Of a stretch of 64,000 nt of DNA, positions 14,280 through 27,817 are shown one piece after another. The stretch is from the NCBI GenBank assembly GCA_026874595.1, contig CM049309.1, positions 71,838,926-71,902,925 on the forward strand, written 5' to 3'. This DNA comes from Sipunculus nudus (taxonomy: Eukaryota; Annelida; Sipuncula; Golfingiida; Sipunculidae). The notes below the pieces were generated by a model. That model had not been told where the DNA came from. It searched no databases and saw only the letters and a program-made list of their open reading frames with translations. Every line of letters begins with the position of its first letter. Within the stretch, counting starts at the first letter, position 1. The position numbers and the translations under genes are program-made.

Positions 14280-17200
14280 TTAACAATTTATAATAACCAT
14301 TATGCAAGCATGGTACAGTGTGATAGATATATGTATAATATTTTTATTGTTACATGAACACTCATATTAAAGTTTTGGTCTGAGGCTCAATGGGTAATTA
14401 GGAAACTAAGATAATGCAGTTTGTCAGAAAGATTCTGATCTGTTCATGCCGTGTCAGTTTCATCATCTATGATTGCTATGAAGTGCTCAGATCTGAGCAG
14501 CTATATATATAATTAATACTTCACCCTACAGCCACAGGCCAATAGGTTAAATGCAGCTAGGCCATTATAACCAGCTCATATTATATATATGTACTTGCAT
14601 GCTTTAACATCTACGGGTCTTCTCAGATCTGAGCTATCCCAATATAACCCATGATATGCAAACAACAGGGAAAGCATGTGAAATTAATTACTCACAACAA
14701 ATCTTTATATCTGCTGTAAAGAGCTGAAAAGATCGAGGTGTGTGTGTGTGTGGGGGGGGGGGGGGAGGGGTGCGAATTGACCAGAGTTTTTTTCAATTAC
14801 TTTCACTTTCGATCACAACGGGAACGGGACTGGTGAATGATTATCGCTAATGTGTTGCCATTGGTAACTTGTTAAAAATTGGTTCATGCCATATACTTAA
14901 ATTAAGATAAGATCTGTTTGAAAAGCACGCAAAATGTAAAGAGTTCTTGATTCCAAGACATGTTTGCTGCATGTTAAACAATAAAATAATTAAACAATTA
15001 AAGGTTGTCTGCCAGAACAGATCATTCAAATCCAAGCATAGTAAGTACATTATAAAGAATTTAAGTCATATATCACTATGTATTTTCTTTTAATTGATTT
15101 GAAATGAATACTTTCACACATATATAGCCTTTAGTCAGATCATAAAATGTTTTAGAAAATTGCAAAATTCCATGTTATTTTTTATATTTTTACCATCATT
15201 ATTATTTACATTTTTTATTATTTTTAATATAAAAAGCTTTTTTAACCATGTTTCACGATCAACATATAATATGTAATAATGTTTCCCTAATTCCGTCATG
15301 TATATAGGCAACCATTTTTGTTTTAAGTTCATTTGTTAAGTACAGCATTTATATATAGATATTGTAGAATTATCCTATTTTATTGTAATTAACACTCAAA
15401 GTGTTCCACTTACGAGTGTAAATGACTTACTGTGCATGCTTAATACAATTACTGTGCAAAATATGTAATGCATCAGTCATTGTCACAGCAGCAAAATTGA
15501 AATAAACTGGTTTTAACCTAACACTGTGTGTTGGCATTCAGCAGCAACGTATAAACCAGCCAGGAAGTATAGGCATATCGTGAAATGGCTGTGCTATATA
15601 AACCAGTTATTACGCGTAATGTCTGAGAATTTTAGTCATGTCGTGAAATGCCGAAGTGCCTGTAACATACATATTTGATAAATTTAGCCATGAACATGTA
15701 AACCGATATCTCTACAAACAATGATGGGATCATTAAGAGATTAAATAAAGAAATCTGAGTTACAACTGTACATTTAAAATGATTTCTTCCATCCTACCGT
15801 ATTTATAAAACAAACCCAGTACAGAATAGAGGCCTCCAGTTCCAACCAGCCGGTGAAAACGATAGGATTTGCCTGCAGTGCTGCCATCTAGGAGAGTCTT
15901 GAAGCAAAATTAGGTCTCTCTTAATGATTTGTGTGCGACGTACATTTTTTAGACATTCCTTTTATTCAGGCAAGCAATGCTGATTATTTGTTGAATATGA
16001 AGTTTGAAAAAATGACTGATATTGCAATAATATAATAATAATGATAATAAATATCCTTCTTGACTAACAGGCAAGATTTCTAAAGAGTTCAGAAAACTAA
16101 GACATTGCTTTTCGCAATTTACTTACTCATCGCCTCTTGAAAGGAAGCAAAACACTAAAAAATACAGAGAGCATGAAAGTACAGAGTTATATATACCGGG
16201 TATGTGTTGTAATGTTAATATTGTCATATGCAGGTTTAGATACGTGCATTTTGACTAAATCTCCATAGCACACAAAGTCGACAGTGCCCCTTGCATATAA
16301 CATCTGACTCTCCAGGAATCGTAAATATCTGTAACCTTTTGTAACAAATATACAGAAATGGGCCACTCCACAGTTTCAAAGGGAAGAGATGCGTATAAAA
16401 GGAGTTGTAATTAGAAATACCCACACAGTGATAGCATTTACCATGGCTTCATCTGTAGACCGCAGCCCCGCCCCCACCATCACCTCACCCGTTAGTCTGT
16501 TTCTATATGTGTCTAAATCACCAGTCTTTTTACAATTCACAGTAACAATTTGTGTAAAATTTAAAGAACAATTTAAAGACATATAATTGTTTATAGATAA
16601 ACATTTATCTTCAGGGTGGACACTGAATGTTCGAAAATGTGGGGGGGCGGGGGGGGGGGGGGGGGAGGGCAGAGCTAGGGGGCTGAGCACCTTGACACAG
16701 GTAAACCAGTGAGCAGGGGATGCGCTAGTAGTAGATTTTATACAAACCTCTCGCATGCAATAGTATAAAAATCAGAAAGACACCAGACGCAAAGTCCGTT
16801 GCAGTTTTTTCCGTTTTATGCGTATATTCTTCTATATTCCATTTTTTTTTTTTTGTTCAAAAGGAGGTCTAAATTCGAGACTTGCTCTTTACTTAAATAT
16901 TCGCACCAGTCATCGGTGTATAAATTTGTTAATTTAATTAATACTTACCACCACAAGCGGCCCGTAATTACACGACATCGGAGGAGGTTGATTCCAGTCC
17001 CAGGGGTTGGTGTCCTGTGTGTACGGGGGTTGTCCAGAGCAAGAATTCATAGACCCATACCCGTTGTACATAGTGCGTGTTTTGCGATTTATTACCGCAA
17101 GGTAAAGAACGCAGAATTTCTCAAATCAATCCTTTAAAGCCACAGATACGAATTAACTATTATCCTTGTTCAATCTGCTCTTAACCTATGCACAATTGCG

Positions 17201-18703
17201 AAAATACAAACTTGGTCCTCAAGTAGGGTCGACCTCACCATAAACAACGTTTCCTCACGAGTTTCCACTCACTTTGAAGTTATATCTATATATATTTATA
17301 GACGTCTTATATTTTAACGCCAAATAAACAGGTCTCCTTTTCCAGAATCAATCGTCTGGTCTGCTTTTTGTTGAATATCCTGGTTCCTGACGTATATTTT
17401 ACATAAGTATATAAGTATCTGTTAATTGTTAATTCCTCCCTGAACCTCCTCGCCGAGATGCCGTCGCGCCGCGTTGTCAAGGTGATTTCACGTGCATTAA
17501 CGTTGTCACTGCATAGTGGGTACTTTCTAAAAACGCCCTGTACGCTTGGCCGGTAGGGTTGTGCTTTTATCAGTGACTATTAAACAACGCTGCACCAGAG
17601 CGGGTATTTGATATTTAAACCTGTGAATAAGAAAACGTTTAAATATCTCAAGTTACAGATTTCTAGGTGCATACGAACCGAATTTAAAACTTCACGCGGG
17701 CGTAAGGCAATAAGTCCATATTTCTACAGCTGCATGCACAGACGTAACAGTGGTCAATATCACAAGTACTGTGTGGATGGGTCAGTGATTATCTTTTGAC
17801 CATCAGGCTGACCACAGAGAGGCAGACTGACCACAGCGTCCACGGACATAGGCCTACGGTAATATGACTTTAGCGTCTCCCGCCAGGTCACTTTCAGCGA
17901 GTATCGGGGAAATTAAACAGCGTGTCAACCTTACAACGGTAAATATGAAACTGTTGTAGCTGGCTTACTTAAAGGCGCATGTATTAATATCATACGTATA
18001 CTAGGATTGGTAAACATATGACCTTGTGATCATAAGCGTCCTGTTTCCAATGATATCAAGAGTAAGTGCAAACGAGCACGTGGTTTAATAAAGCGGTTCC
18101 TGCTACAACTTCAAGTCCCCAATCCCGCATGCCCCAGATTTTACCGCGCGCTTTTTTTATCACCCGCGGTCACCTTGTTCCGTGTGTTTTCCGTATCTCA
18201 CCCCAGTCAGAAACTGTATACACGCCAACAGATATTTAATATACCATCAACTCTCTTGTAATTATGTCTCCCGATGCCTTTTCACAATCGATATTAAAAC
18301 TCAGTCTCTACAGGATGTTTTATGGTTTTGGGTGGAGCAAAGATACATGGGAAAAAGTGATTTCTGTCTTATTGTATATGAATATATATACATGCAAACA
18401 ACTATTTTTATATGGGCATAGATTATTGTGTATGTATGGATGCATATGCAGAATATATATATATATATATATAACAGAAATGTATGATATTGTGACATTT
18501 AGTTCACAACAACAGTTAATCATGTGATTCAAAGTAGGAAATTTTTTAAAATACTATTTTACGTTTTATTTTGTCAAAATTTTCCAAAGAGTTTTCCGTG
18601 TGAGAGGGATACCCTCTCCTACACCGACCCCTTTCGGGCGCTTACGCGTTCTCAAACTGGCTGCACTTGCAGAACACGTCCCCTTAAAAGATACTCCAAA
18701 AGC

Positions 18704-18764
<61 letters not shown>

Positions 18765-18952
18765 GCGCCCCGCCTCCTATACAGATTGCGCCCCCCCCCC
18801 CCCCCCCCATAATGCGCCCACCTCCCCGCCTTTAAAGAACGCTATATTGATGTTTATATATATGTATGATATATATATATATATCTACATATATATATCA
18901 ATTATATATATTATATATATATGAAAGCATGTATGTATATATATTATATATA

Positions 18953-19001
<49 letters not shown>

Positions 19002-21149
19002 AGGAACCTCTTCTATAGTTGGCACTTTTTAAGTAGGGCACCTACATAGCAGTGAGTTGCCCCCTTCCAAAGGTGTCCACATTATATATATATAAAAAAC
19101 TGATGGTTTTTCTTCATTTCATATGTTAAATAGAGAAAAACAGGGACTTTTTTTATTGAAAAATCAGATGATTTCGTCGGTTATAGCCATGGCTGCATGT
19201 TTCACATATATGCATATCTACTTCCTCAAGTAGAGTAATACATGATAAGCTTATAGACATGGATAAACGTAAAAGAAAAATGACTAGAGGAAAGAAAGCG
19301 CACTTATAATCACCCAAGGTCTCGTGGTTTCGCTTTCTATAGACACCCAACATGTCCGGACACGTATTTTATAACTGATAATTATTTCCTTGGTGTATCC
19401 ACCTATGAAATATCAACTGCAATATCAACTGGGTATTTCAAGAATTTGAATATTTATAGATTCTATTTGATTCCCATCCGAATAAATAAAAAGCTATGCA
19501 GCATGTAATTTAAGGAGTTTGCCCCTACAGTGCGCATAAGTTGATACGGTACCATATAGTCTTGTGCCAAAATTGAGACGCATATGTATATGTTATGTCA
19601 ACTCTTGGCTACGACAAGCTAGGCCTATATAGTGGGGCATTCACAATATATAGAGTGTTTATTAAAATAGCATGTTATAAGTCTTTTTTTGTTATACGTT
19701 TTTTCTAAGCTAACAGATAGTTAAGCAAATAGTTATATACATATATCTGGTTATAAATAGGGTAATATATACTACATATATAACATATTCATGTCACGTG
19801 TATATACATGTGTGTCACACCTGTATATATATGTATGTGTTAAATATAGTGCCAGAAATGTTTGATGCAGATTAATTGAAATGATAATATACTCTATTTG
19901 AATTATTGAAAAAGGATAATAATATATATTAAAGAATTTTATAAGGATTTTTCTGTACATTTTAATTTTTTAATTGAGTATTCACTCAATATGATTTAAT
20001 GGGAAATGACCCCACCCCCCTGCTTGGAAATAAATATATACTCACCATACTCGGAAGCACTGTATAGAAATGCCGATTACCTTTCTATAACGCTCTCGGG
20101 TTAGATTATAATAAATGTCAAGATATAAACTAAAATAAATTAGCTTTCAGGCAGCATATATTCATCTCCATTTTCTTCAATATTTTCATTCCCGGAAAAA
20201 ATCCCCTTGTGGATCTCGCTATTTTTCATTTATTTAAACCTTTGTTCAGTCCTTGTGATATCATTTTTTTGTTACAGATTTGATCGTTATGCCTTTCCGG
20301 TGGGTTCACCGGAATACCAATAAATATAACATGTGTGACAATTACATGTGTTCATATATACTTAACATCGTATCTTACTGAACAGTTTTTTTAGCAGAGA
20401 CGATTAGAAAAAAAAGGTCCGCTCAACAGCCTGGCCCAATTGAACGAGTGGATGTGTCAGGCAAGATTATACCCCCTGCCCAGTTTATACCCGTGTATTT
20501 TTTAACCCAAGCCGGATATACCTCGTGTTATATATTCTGGACGAGTCCATTTTACATACCACGCGTCACACCCTATACATATCACAGAAATTTGCTGGTG
20601 TCATGCCAAATGCCAAATATCCATATATTTGTAGTATTTATAGCACATTAAAAAGTGTATGATATCTTTATATAATATCACAGTCAATTGTTAAATATCT
20701 TTATTGTTAAAATGATTAAGGGTTGTTCCACATCACGGATTATCCATTCGTATATGTATAAGAAATATGTGCATTTCTTACAATATCATATCATAGATTA
20801 CATATAATTAAACGATATTATATATAGTAACTTCTATTACTTAAAAATATTTATTCAGTTTCATATTAGCATTATAATTCACATTTATATTTTAAGATTA
20901 TAAATCGTGTGACTGTAGAGAGTTTCAATTAAACAGCTTTTCATATGATTTCTGAGATTCGAGAGACATCCTACCGCTATGTAGTAGTGTGACTATAGTC
21001 ACTGTACTCACTTATATACCTACCACTGAAGAGGACATCAACATTACACTCCATATAATTTAATTAAATTGATAAATTATGTTAGAAGATGAACTATAGA
21101 ACAATATATTTTTAAGTAATAAATCAGAACAATCAAACGGATCAAGAGG

Positions 21150-21150
<1 letters not shown>
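14280..21150. other. Gene-less stretch
   Basis: No recognisable exon, RNA gene or transposon frame. It contains poly-G tracts near 14752 and 16641 and the TA/poly-C cluster at 18.7-19.0 kb. The 126-codon minus frame at 16376-16756 includes a translated poly-C run and shows no family features. Confidence 0.5.
18706..18998. repeat. Cluster of (TA)n tracts with poly-C
   Basis: (TA)n at 18706-18757, a run of 18 C near 18791-18808 flanked by repeated GCGCCC, then AT-rich tracts and another (TA)n to 18998. Confidence 0.9.

Positions 21151-21153
<3 letters not shown>

Positions 21154-21221
<68 letters not shown>
21154..21221. repeat. (TA)n-(GA)n compound microsatellite
   Basis: About 18 TA units joined to about 15 GA units. 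This is the reverse-complement arrangement of the (CT)n-(TA)n tract at 13926. Confidence 0.95.
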
Positions 21222-21224
<3 letters not shown>

Positions 21225-21937
21225 GAGGGTTATGTAGCAAGACAAATGTGAGTGCCGGATAAATTTACGGACAATGATGAAGCAAGCGGAGGTGGTCACG
21301 ACAGGGGGTCCTGGGGCCACTTGGTTTTGGAATATGTAAGCTTTACCTTTGCGTTGTTTTATGTGTTATAACTATTTTTGAATGATTATTTTGGCTCTCG
21401 ATTGATTCATTTTTTAACATACTTATGAGGTATAAATTTAATAATAAATAACCAAAGGTTCACTGCTGCATGGTTGCTGTTTTTTTTTTTGTTTTTTTTT
21501 TTTTGACAATCCTAAAAGATCATTTTACCGGTCAATGCAAAATGTTAGCTTTTTGCGGCCGTTAGAAGCACGTCCCGGCTACACGTTTTCTCCCACAACA
21601 GTGTTCACATTAGACAGGTAATATACGGTTCATGCATCAAGTGAGTTAACCTTACAAGTTTACGCATAAAACAAGTTTTATTTATTTATTTTTTTTTTAA
21701 TTTAGAAGCATTTTACCCAAATGCCTCTATGAAACAAACATATTTTCGTTAAATCGTGACATATACAGCAGGTTATCCACAGCCAGGGCAGGTGGGACAT
21801 TCCGACGTAAAAATATAATGAACGAGGCAGCATGAGGCACTGTTGATACACAGAGGACCGATATTATACCTGGTGGCTCTGAAAATTATAAGAATCTATC
21901 ACAAGGGCCGAACCAGTGGGCACAACCTCTACTTAAA

Positions 21938-22074
21938 GGGTTTCAGAACAATTTTTGCGGCCTGGACCCCCCCCCCCTTTCCGGACCTGAGGACCATATT
22001 TTTATAGGTTTTGTCATTAGTCCTGCTGGGTTGGACCCCTCCTTTACCCCCTCCTTAAATCCTGAATCCGCCTA
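21938..22074. mobile_element. GCGGATCC/poly-C dispersed repeat, copy 2 (partial)
   Basis: GGGTTTCAGAACAATTTTTG, GCGGCCTGGACCCCCC, TTAGTCCTGCTGGGTTGGAC and AAATCCTGAATCCGCC follow the same order as in copy 1. Confidence 0.65.
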
Positions 22075-22079
22075 TTTAT

Positions 22080-25000
22080 AGGGTTATCAAGAACAATCTA
22101 TTCCATTTCCCCAGTGTTCTTGTCCCATGTACTTTCCCTTTTGTTTAATAGATGTTATCACAAAGATCAAAGGCTAACCAATGAGCGTGCAAGCGGCACG
22201 TGCCACGCAAAAGAGGATACTGCCCCCACTAATAACTGTATAATTGAAAAGAGATTTAAGGGGTGCCCAAAACCGAGAAGAGGCCGTAATAGAAAATATC
22301 CGTAAAATATCGTTTAAATGTTCCTATTTAAACTTATATTATTAAATATAGTGCAACCTGCAACCTGTATATTAGACCACTCTTTGGAATGGCCGAAAGT
22401 GTTCTTGATTCACAGGTGGTCTTATTAGTCAGAGCATTTATAGCCAATGTGAAAGGTTACAGTTCACTCAACGACAGTTTTCAAAGGCAGATGGTCTTTT
22501 TTTGGAGGTGGTATTACTGTACAGTAAATTTAGGACCGGATCCGGAAGGCTGGGAACCGGATCAGTTGCCATCAAGCCCCAATTCATGTTAGGGGGCGCC
22601 TCTATAGGGGGTTAAGTAGGGTAGTGACCGGGCAATGGAGGTGCCAGTGGCAGGTTCCTATGTGTAATGGAAAATATAGAACATTTAATGCAAAACTGAA
22701 TAAGTTTAATTTTGGTTTGAATTTTGTTTTGTGAACGGACACAAGTACGTGACCAGTTGGTAATGAAGCGGGGCTTGCTAAGAGTTTAAACCAATAGATG
22801 CATAACATTAAAATGAATATTTAATCAGGCGCCGGTCACCGTTGAAGCTACAGCCATCCTCAAACTTTATGATTCATGTATATACGTTGTCAGTTATTTA
22901 AGAACTAATTATAGTAACACAAATGTATTACGTAATCAATAATATATAATGGTGTGTTGACATCTTTAACAGAATTTGTTCATTGTGTTAAGTTACTGAA
23001 ATACTGTACTACTGTTTATTATGATTTGCTGACAAATGATTCTAGAGCATCAAGGTATTTCAAGCACCATATATATAGCATAATTTCCAGTAGACAGATT
23101 CGATGGCTAGAAACTAACAGAACGAAGAGAAAGCTTCTTCGAGACAGGGTGTATAAGTCGGCCCACTGCCGTCAAGACAGTCAATAAGAGAGACGTACTT
23201 GTGACAGGACGTGTCGAGTCAGCTGTATAGTTTTTGCGCCGAGCGGGGCGTGAGGTTAAATCCTGCGAGAGAACTACATTGGTCCTTTTGGTTCTTTTAG
23301 AAGTTTTGCCGAGCAGGGCCCTAGATTACTGCGAGCGAACTTTGTATTTTTGTATTAGTGAAGACGTCTAGTTTGTGAGACTGGAGCCAGTAAACGGTGG
23401 GTAAAAGCCATTTGGGACGTGATTGGAATAAATTTGATCTGTTTAATACCCCTAGACGGTGTTTTTATTTTCTGGACTTTGGCGTGAAAGTTCCGGGGAA
23501 ATATAGGCCTGCTGCGTGTGTGGTTCGACCACTGGCATAGACTCAGATTGGACTTTGTAACATGCATGTAGTAGAATTTTTATATTCTAGAAGAATTAAC
23601 CTGGACCGGATTTTTTTCTTGCGCCGTTTTCGAGCCAATTATCCAGCCACCACATATATATTTTCCGATGCATAAGCCGATGGTAGAACTTACATTTGGG
23701 TTAATAAAAAAATTAGTGATCCATACTCGTATCCACCAATCCCCATCCGTTCATCACCTGCTGTGAACACTATCGTAATTTAAAACTGTTAAAATTGTTC
23801 ATGCATTGTTTTCTTAGTGTATGAACATTTTTTTAAGTATTGTCTGCATGGCCCAAAATAAGTACGCAATTGCTTAAAGAACTATTGTGACATCGGCGAA
23901 AACGCAAAATTATCACAGGGTATAATAAACCCCCTAACCCCCAAAAAGAAATTGTAATTCTTAATCAAACCTATAATGCGAAGAGTTTAAAATCGGAAGT
24001 CTTTACCCTTTAAGACCAAATAAACAATTTTGTTAGGTCCTGAGCCTTAAATTTTTCTGTAGAAAACTCAATCTAAACTGGCAATCACCATGTGTTTGCA
24101 TAAACTTTATCGGCCAATAATTCCAGGTTCATTCGTGTAAAGTGACTGTACATTTGTGAATATTCATAAATGACTGTCCTTTATCCGGGTTATGTGCCAG
24201 ATCCACACCAAATTGTAATCTTTTCTTCCTTGGTCCACACCCGAAATGCCCTGAGAAGTTCATGAGATTCCGTTTATGACTGCGCGAGTAATGTTGTGAA
24301 CAATCATACACACGAACAGGGATGAACGCGTACCCCTCCTGATGGAGGCAATGATTTGTATAATTAATATTTTCAAGTATTTCTTTTAAATAAACAAGTA
24401 AGTGGATCAGTTTACGTCATCGGCGTGATACATTTGTGTCTGTGTCAGACGGCAAACATGCGGTTTAACTGTGCTTACTTGGTGGGTTATTGTGTCCCGG
24501 CTCTGGGGAGGTCTGAACGGAAACCCCAAACATCACGTGGCAGAACTATTAAATATGACGTGAATGCGACGTCTTACAGGTGACAAGGAGAAATGGGACA
24601 ACAGGTGGTTATTCACCCTTAAATATAGTTCAATTTATTTCAGTTTAGGACAAAACTCAATCGTCATATTTGTTTTATGGAGCTAGCTACTAGCTTAATT
24701 ATATAAACACTAGCTTAATTATATAAACACCTCTGGCAAAAAAAAAAAAAAAAATCACCTTACTTTACCCTAAATCTAAATATTGATTCAAAATTATGTT
24801 AAACCCAATGAAATATATAAGACCATATCTCAGATGTATTTTATTTTCCTCCATAATTTTTCTTTCTTTCGTAAAATGATTTTTTTGTGACAACATAAAT
24901 AATTTCATTATTAGTCATTTGAAAAATTGCTAGCTCTTATGCTGCGGGGTAAAGAAAGGGCGAACTTAAAAAGAAGTTAAAATTTCAAATAGTTTTAAAA

Positions 25001-26350
25001 CTGAAAATTAATATAATTAATTAAAGTTAAAAATTACGACCCCATCCCCCCCCCCCCCACCCCACCCCTGCGTTTCACATAACAGTAATCAACCCAGTGC
25101 ACGGGAACCAGGGTTACCCCAGTTCGAGACCTGGTCAGTGGAGCGCGCTAAGCCACCTGCGTGGGTGAGGCAATAAAAGCGTTTTAAAAGTTTTTAAATA
25201 TCATATAAAAATAATAGAAATCACAACAATACATAGACTGTAAGAAAGAACGCTAAAGTTATGTATATTTATGGGATCTTTTATCAATTAAAACGAATTT
25301 TTGACCGATTTTAAAGAAATGAGATTCAATGCCTCTGTCATAGCTCTAATCTTGTGAAAATTGTTAACTTTCTCATTCCTAAATATGGATATCCAGTGTT
25401 GAACTATTTAATACATGTTCGGCATAATAATTTAATTCAGTTTTTGAATGTGACCTCCAACATTTGACTTGATGTATAGAAAATATGCTGGGTTACGCTA
25501 TTTTTAGTTCACTGTATGAACTGATGCGCTGCTGCAGCGACCATATTTTGATTGTGACAATCCCCCCCCCCCCCCCCCAAGATAATTCCTAAGGTATATT
25601 GTCTTTCTGATCAAAGTCAACAATTAGATAAAGGGGAATAAAAATTGGTGTATTTACGAACTTCAAATTGGGTCGATCGCAAAACATTGACAATTTAATG
25701 TGTTTGCATGCATAATGTTATATTTGTTACCAAATTTGTCATGAAAAGTTGCAGCCCTCAGCACCAAATTCCATAGGAATATTGATCTTGTCAATGCGAT
25801 GTGATTTTGAACTGCGGGTAATGCCTTCTAAATTGACCTTCTTTCTGTGAGCCAAAATGGTCTTTTTCTTTTTTCCCCCCAAGAAAAGTCAGATTATTAA
25901 TATTTTGGCATTCATGTCCAGCTGGCGTTTATTTTTTTCTGTAATTAATTACAGTCACACAGATGAAGACTTTAGCTATGCTGGTAATCAATTCTGTTAG
26001 CAATTTTGTGAAATTAAGTCAGTAAGAATTTAGTCTATTTTCAAAATTCTGTGTTGGAAATTCAAATTTTATGATTTAATTTGTCACCTGATATAGCTGC
26101 AACTGCTTATTATGTGACTGGTAAGTATATGTAACCTACGTTGGACAACTGCTGAAATTCTATATTCACTTTCTATGTTTTGTTTCATGATCACCCTTCA
26201 TCATGCACACAGAGTGAACATTAGACTCCTGATTTGTATCTGGTGATTCTTGACGGTCCATGCAAAAACTACTCAGGCAAAGGCAAACTGGTCAAAGCAT
26301 AGTTATGAAAGTTTATTATCAGGAAGATGAATGCTCAAAACTTTTGTGAG
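22080..26350. other. Gene-less stretch left of the putative plus-strand exon
   Basis: No gene recognised. There is a direct pair of about 40 bp at 23240 and 23305 (GCCGAGCGGGGC / GCCGAGCAGGGC, each followed by GCGAGNGAACT), an exact 20-bp tandem duplication near 24691-24730, and poly-C runs near 25047 and 25562. Confidence 0.5.
25084..25165. repeat. tRNA-SINE-like fragment
   Basis: GTTCGAGACC (25122-25131) resembles a pol III B box and is followed by GGTCAGTGGAGCGCGCTAAG. The same B-box word occurs at 53464-53473 with diverged flanks. No tRNA cloverleaf can be drawn, so this is at most a SINE relic. Confidence 0.3.
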
Positions 26351-26417
26351 CACATCTATATAATATTCGACGGTAGTCGCACTGACGTTAGTCCGGGAAC
26401 TCCTCTGTGGTCACGCC

Positions 26418-26745
26418 ATGGATATTCAAGTTTCTGGTCCTGAACTATCCGGGAATGATGCAAAGCGTGTGCTGGGGGGGGGGGGGGGGGGGGCATTTTC
26501 CTTATCTTCCCATAAATCAAGAGATCTCTCAAATTATTTTTTTGGTGGGGCCATTGCAGCGCTACCTATCAGCAACAAGGATTGTGCATCAAGGCAGAAA
26601 CCAGTTTGTTGCTCTGAATCAGGGCCTGAAGGCCTCCGTATCTATACCTTTTCTCAAGAAGACTCTTTGAGTCCGGCATTACAAAATGTTCAGCTTTTCC
26701 TAGAGTATTTACAAACATGTTTTGATTCTCTCAATAAAGTTTGTG
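26418..26745 (+). CDS. Possible first exon of an unrecognised plus-strand gene
   Basis: The ATG is in a strong context (CGCCATGG) and the protein starts MDIQVSGPELSGNDAK. The frame runs 111 codons, passes a run of 20 G (26474-26493), and ends at an excellent donor, TTTGTG|GTAAGTAG, after QNVQLFLEYLQTCFDSLNKV. A TATA-like CTATATAATATT lies near 26354. The poly-G may instead lie in a small intron (donor AAAGC|GTGTGC at about 26467, acceptor CATTGCAG at about 26560), which keeps phase. No family recognised and no downstream exon identified. It would be convergent with KAT14. Confidence 0.4.
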
Positions 26746-27114
26746 GTAAGTAGGGTTTGAAATAAAATTATGTCTTAAACATTGCTTATTAATCACAAAT
26801 TATCATTAGGCAAGATATTCCTTTGGCCTGTGGAACAAATATACACCTGTCAAGGGGGTTTTGTTGAGTTACCTATTAATGTCAAAATAAGTTTGCCAGC
26901 TTTTATTGTATTTTGTCTGGATGAAACTAAACTGGTTTTCATGTACAAAATATTTAACGGGTTGGGTAAGCTAGTACTAATAAAATTTGCATGCATTTGT
27001 AGTACTGAATAAATCAGGGCAAACCCCAAACTAAGCATCCCTTCATAACAGGGACATAATTACACTGGATCTAAAAAACTGATACCCATGTCCATGTGTG
27101 GAAAACAGTAGGAT

Positions 27115-27325
27115 GGATATGTGACCTTGACCTTGACCTAAAAATCAAAGGGTTCGTCCCCTATGAGGCTTTTTGGTTGAACCATATGTGAAAGATTAAC
27201 ATTTGATGAAATTTTTTGCATACAATTTGTCAATCATTTTCAAGAAGTGGATCCTGTGACCTTGACTGTTGACCTCAAAATAGAGGAATCTTCCACTATT
27301 GGTAGGTGAGCCATATGTAAAATAT
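27115..27325. repeat. TGACCTTGACCT dispersed repeat, copy downstream of KAT14
   Basis: It has GTGACCTTGACCTTGACCTA, then GTGACCTTGACTGTTGACCT and TAGGTGAGCCATATGTAAAA. The same order with TAGGTGAGCCATAAGTGAAA occurs at 41110-41290. AGGTCA half-sites (nuclear-receptor type) are repeated in it. Confidence 0.6.
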
Positions 27326-27636
27326 GGAATGTTTGTGCAACAATATTTTAGTTAAATAGTCCCATGGTAACACACACACACACATCTGTATGCGTAGAGT
27401 ATCTGATGCACATCCCTAGATGTTTATGTTAGAGATTTTATACTGTCCCAACCATAACATTTAAATTAATTACAAGATAACTATAAAATACATGTATATA
27501 CAAATATGTCGGAGATATCACCTTAAGAAAACCCTTCATTAGTAACTTTGAACCTGAACTGCTTGATATAAACTGGAATAAAGTTCAACAAGTAGAAAAT
27601 AATGAAAGACACAATCCACTGAATTTGAAAAAGTTT

Positions 27637-27642
27637 TTTATT
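27637..27642 (-). terminator. Candidate polyadenylation signal AATAAA of KAT14
   Basis: AATAAA begins one base after the KAT14 stop codon (TGA C AATAAA). No better AATAAA is seen on this strand in the next few hundred bases. Use would give a 3' UTR of only about 20-35 nt. Use of this signal is inferred. Confidence 0.5.
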
Positions 27643-27643
27643 G

Positions 27644-27817
27644 TCACCGTCGTAAACGTAGAAAGAAAGCATGTCTACATTCTGTAGATTCAACAGGAAA
27701 GTATTTGTCATAAAAATCTAAGATGAATTCCTCGGGTTTGAAGCCGAACTTCTGATACAGTAACATGGCAGTGTTTGTGGCAGACACATGGAGGGTCACG
27801 TCTTTACCCATACAAGT
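27644..27817 (-). CDS. KAT14: KAT14 exon 18: terminal exon and stop
   Basis: The acceptor is TAATCTTCAG. It encodes TCMGKDVTLHVSATNTAMLL, YQKFGFKPEEFILDFYDKYF and PVESTECRHAFFLRLRR, then TGA. This is the C-terminal half of the GNAT domain (strand 5, the LLYQKFGF helix) and the conserved KAT14 tail. Confidence 0.97.
   Translation of the reverse strand, partial: TCMGKDVTLHVSATNTAMLLYQKFGFKPEEFILDFYDKYFPVESTECRHAFFLRLRR

Noticed and set aside
23190-23580. Possible LTR (paired GCCGAGCRGGGC segments)
   Set aside because: No second LTR, primer-binding site or retroelement frame could be found in the window.
25084-25165. A functional tRNA gene
   Set aside because: Only a B-box-like word is present; acceptor and anticodon stems cannot be drawn.
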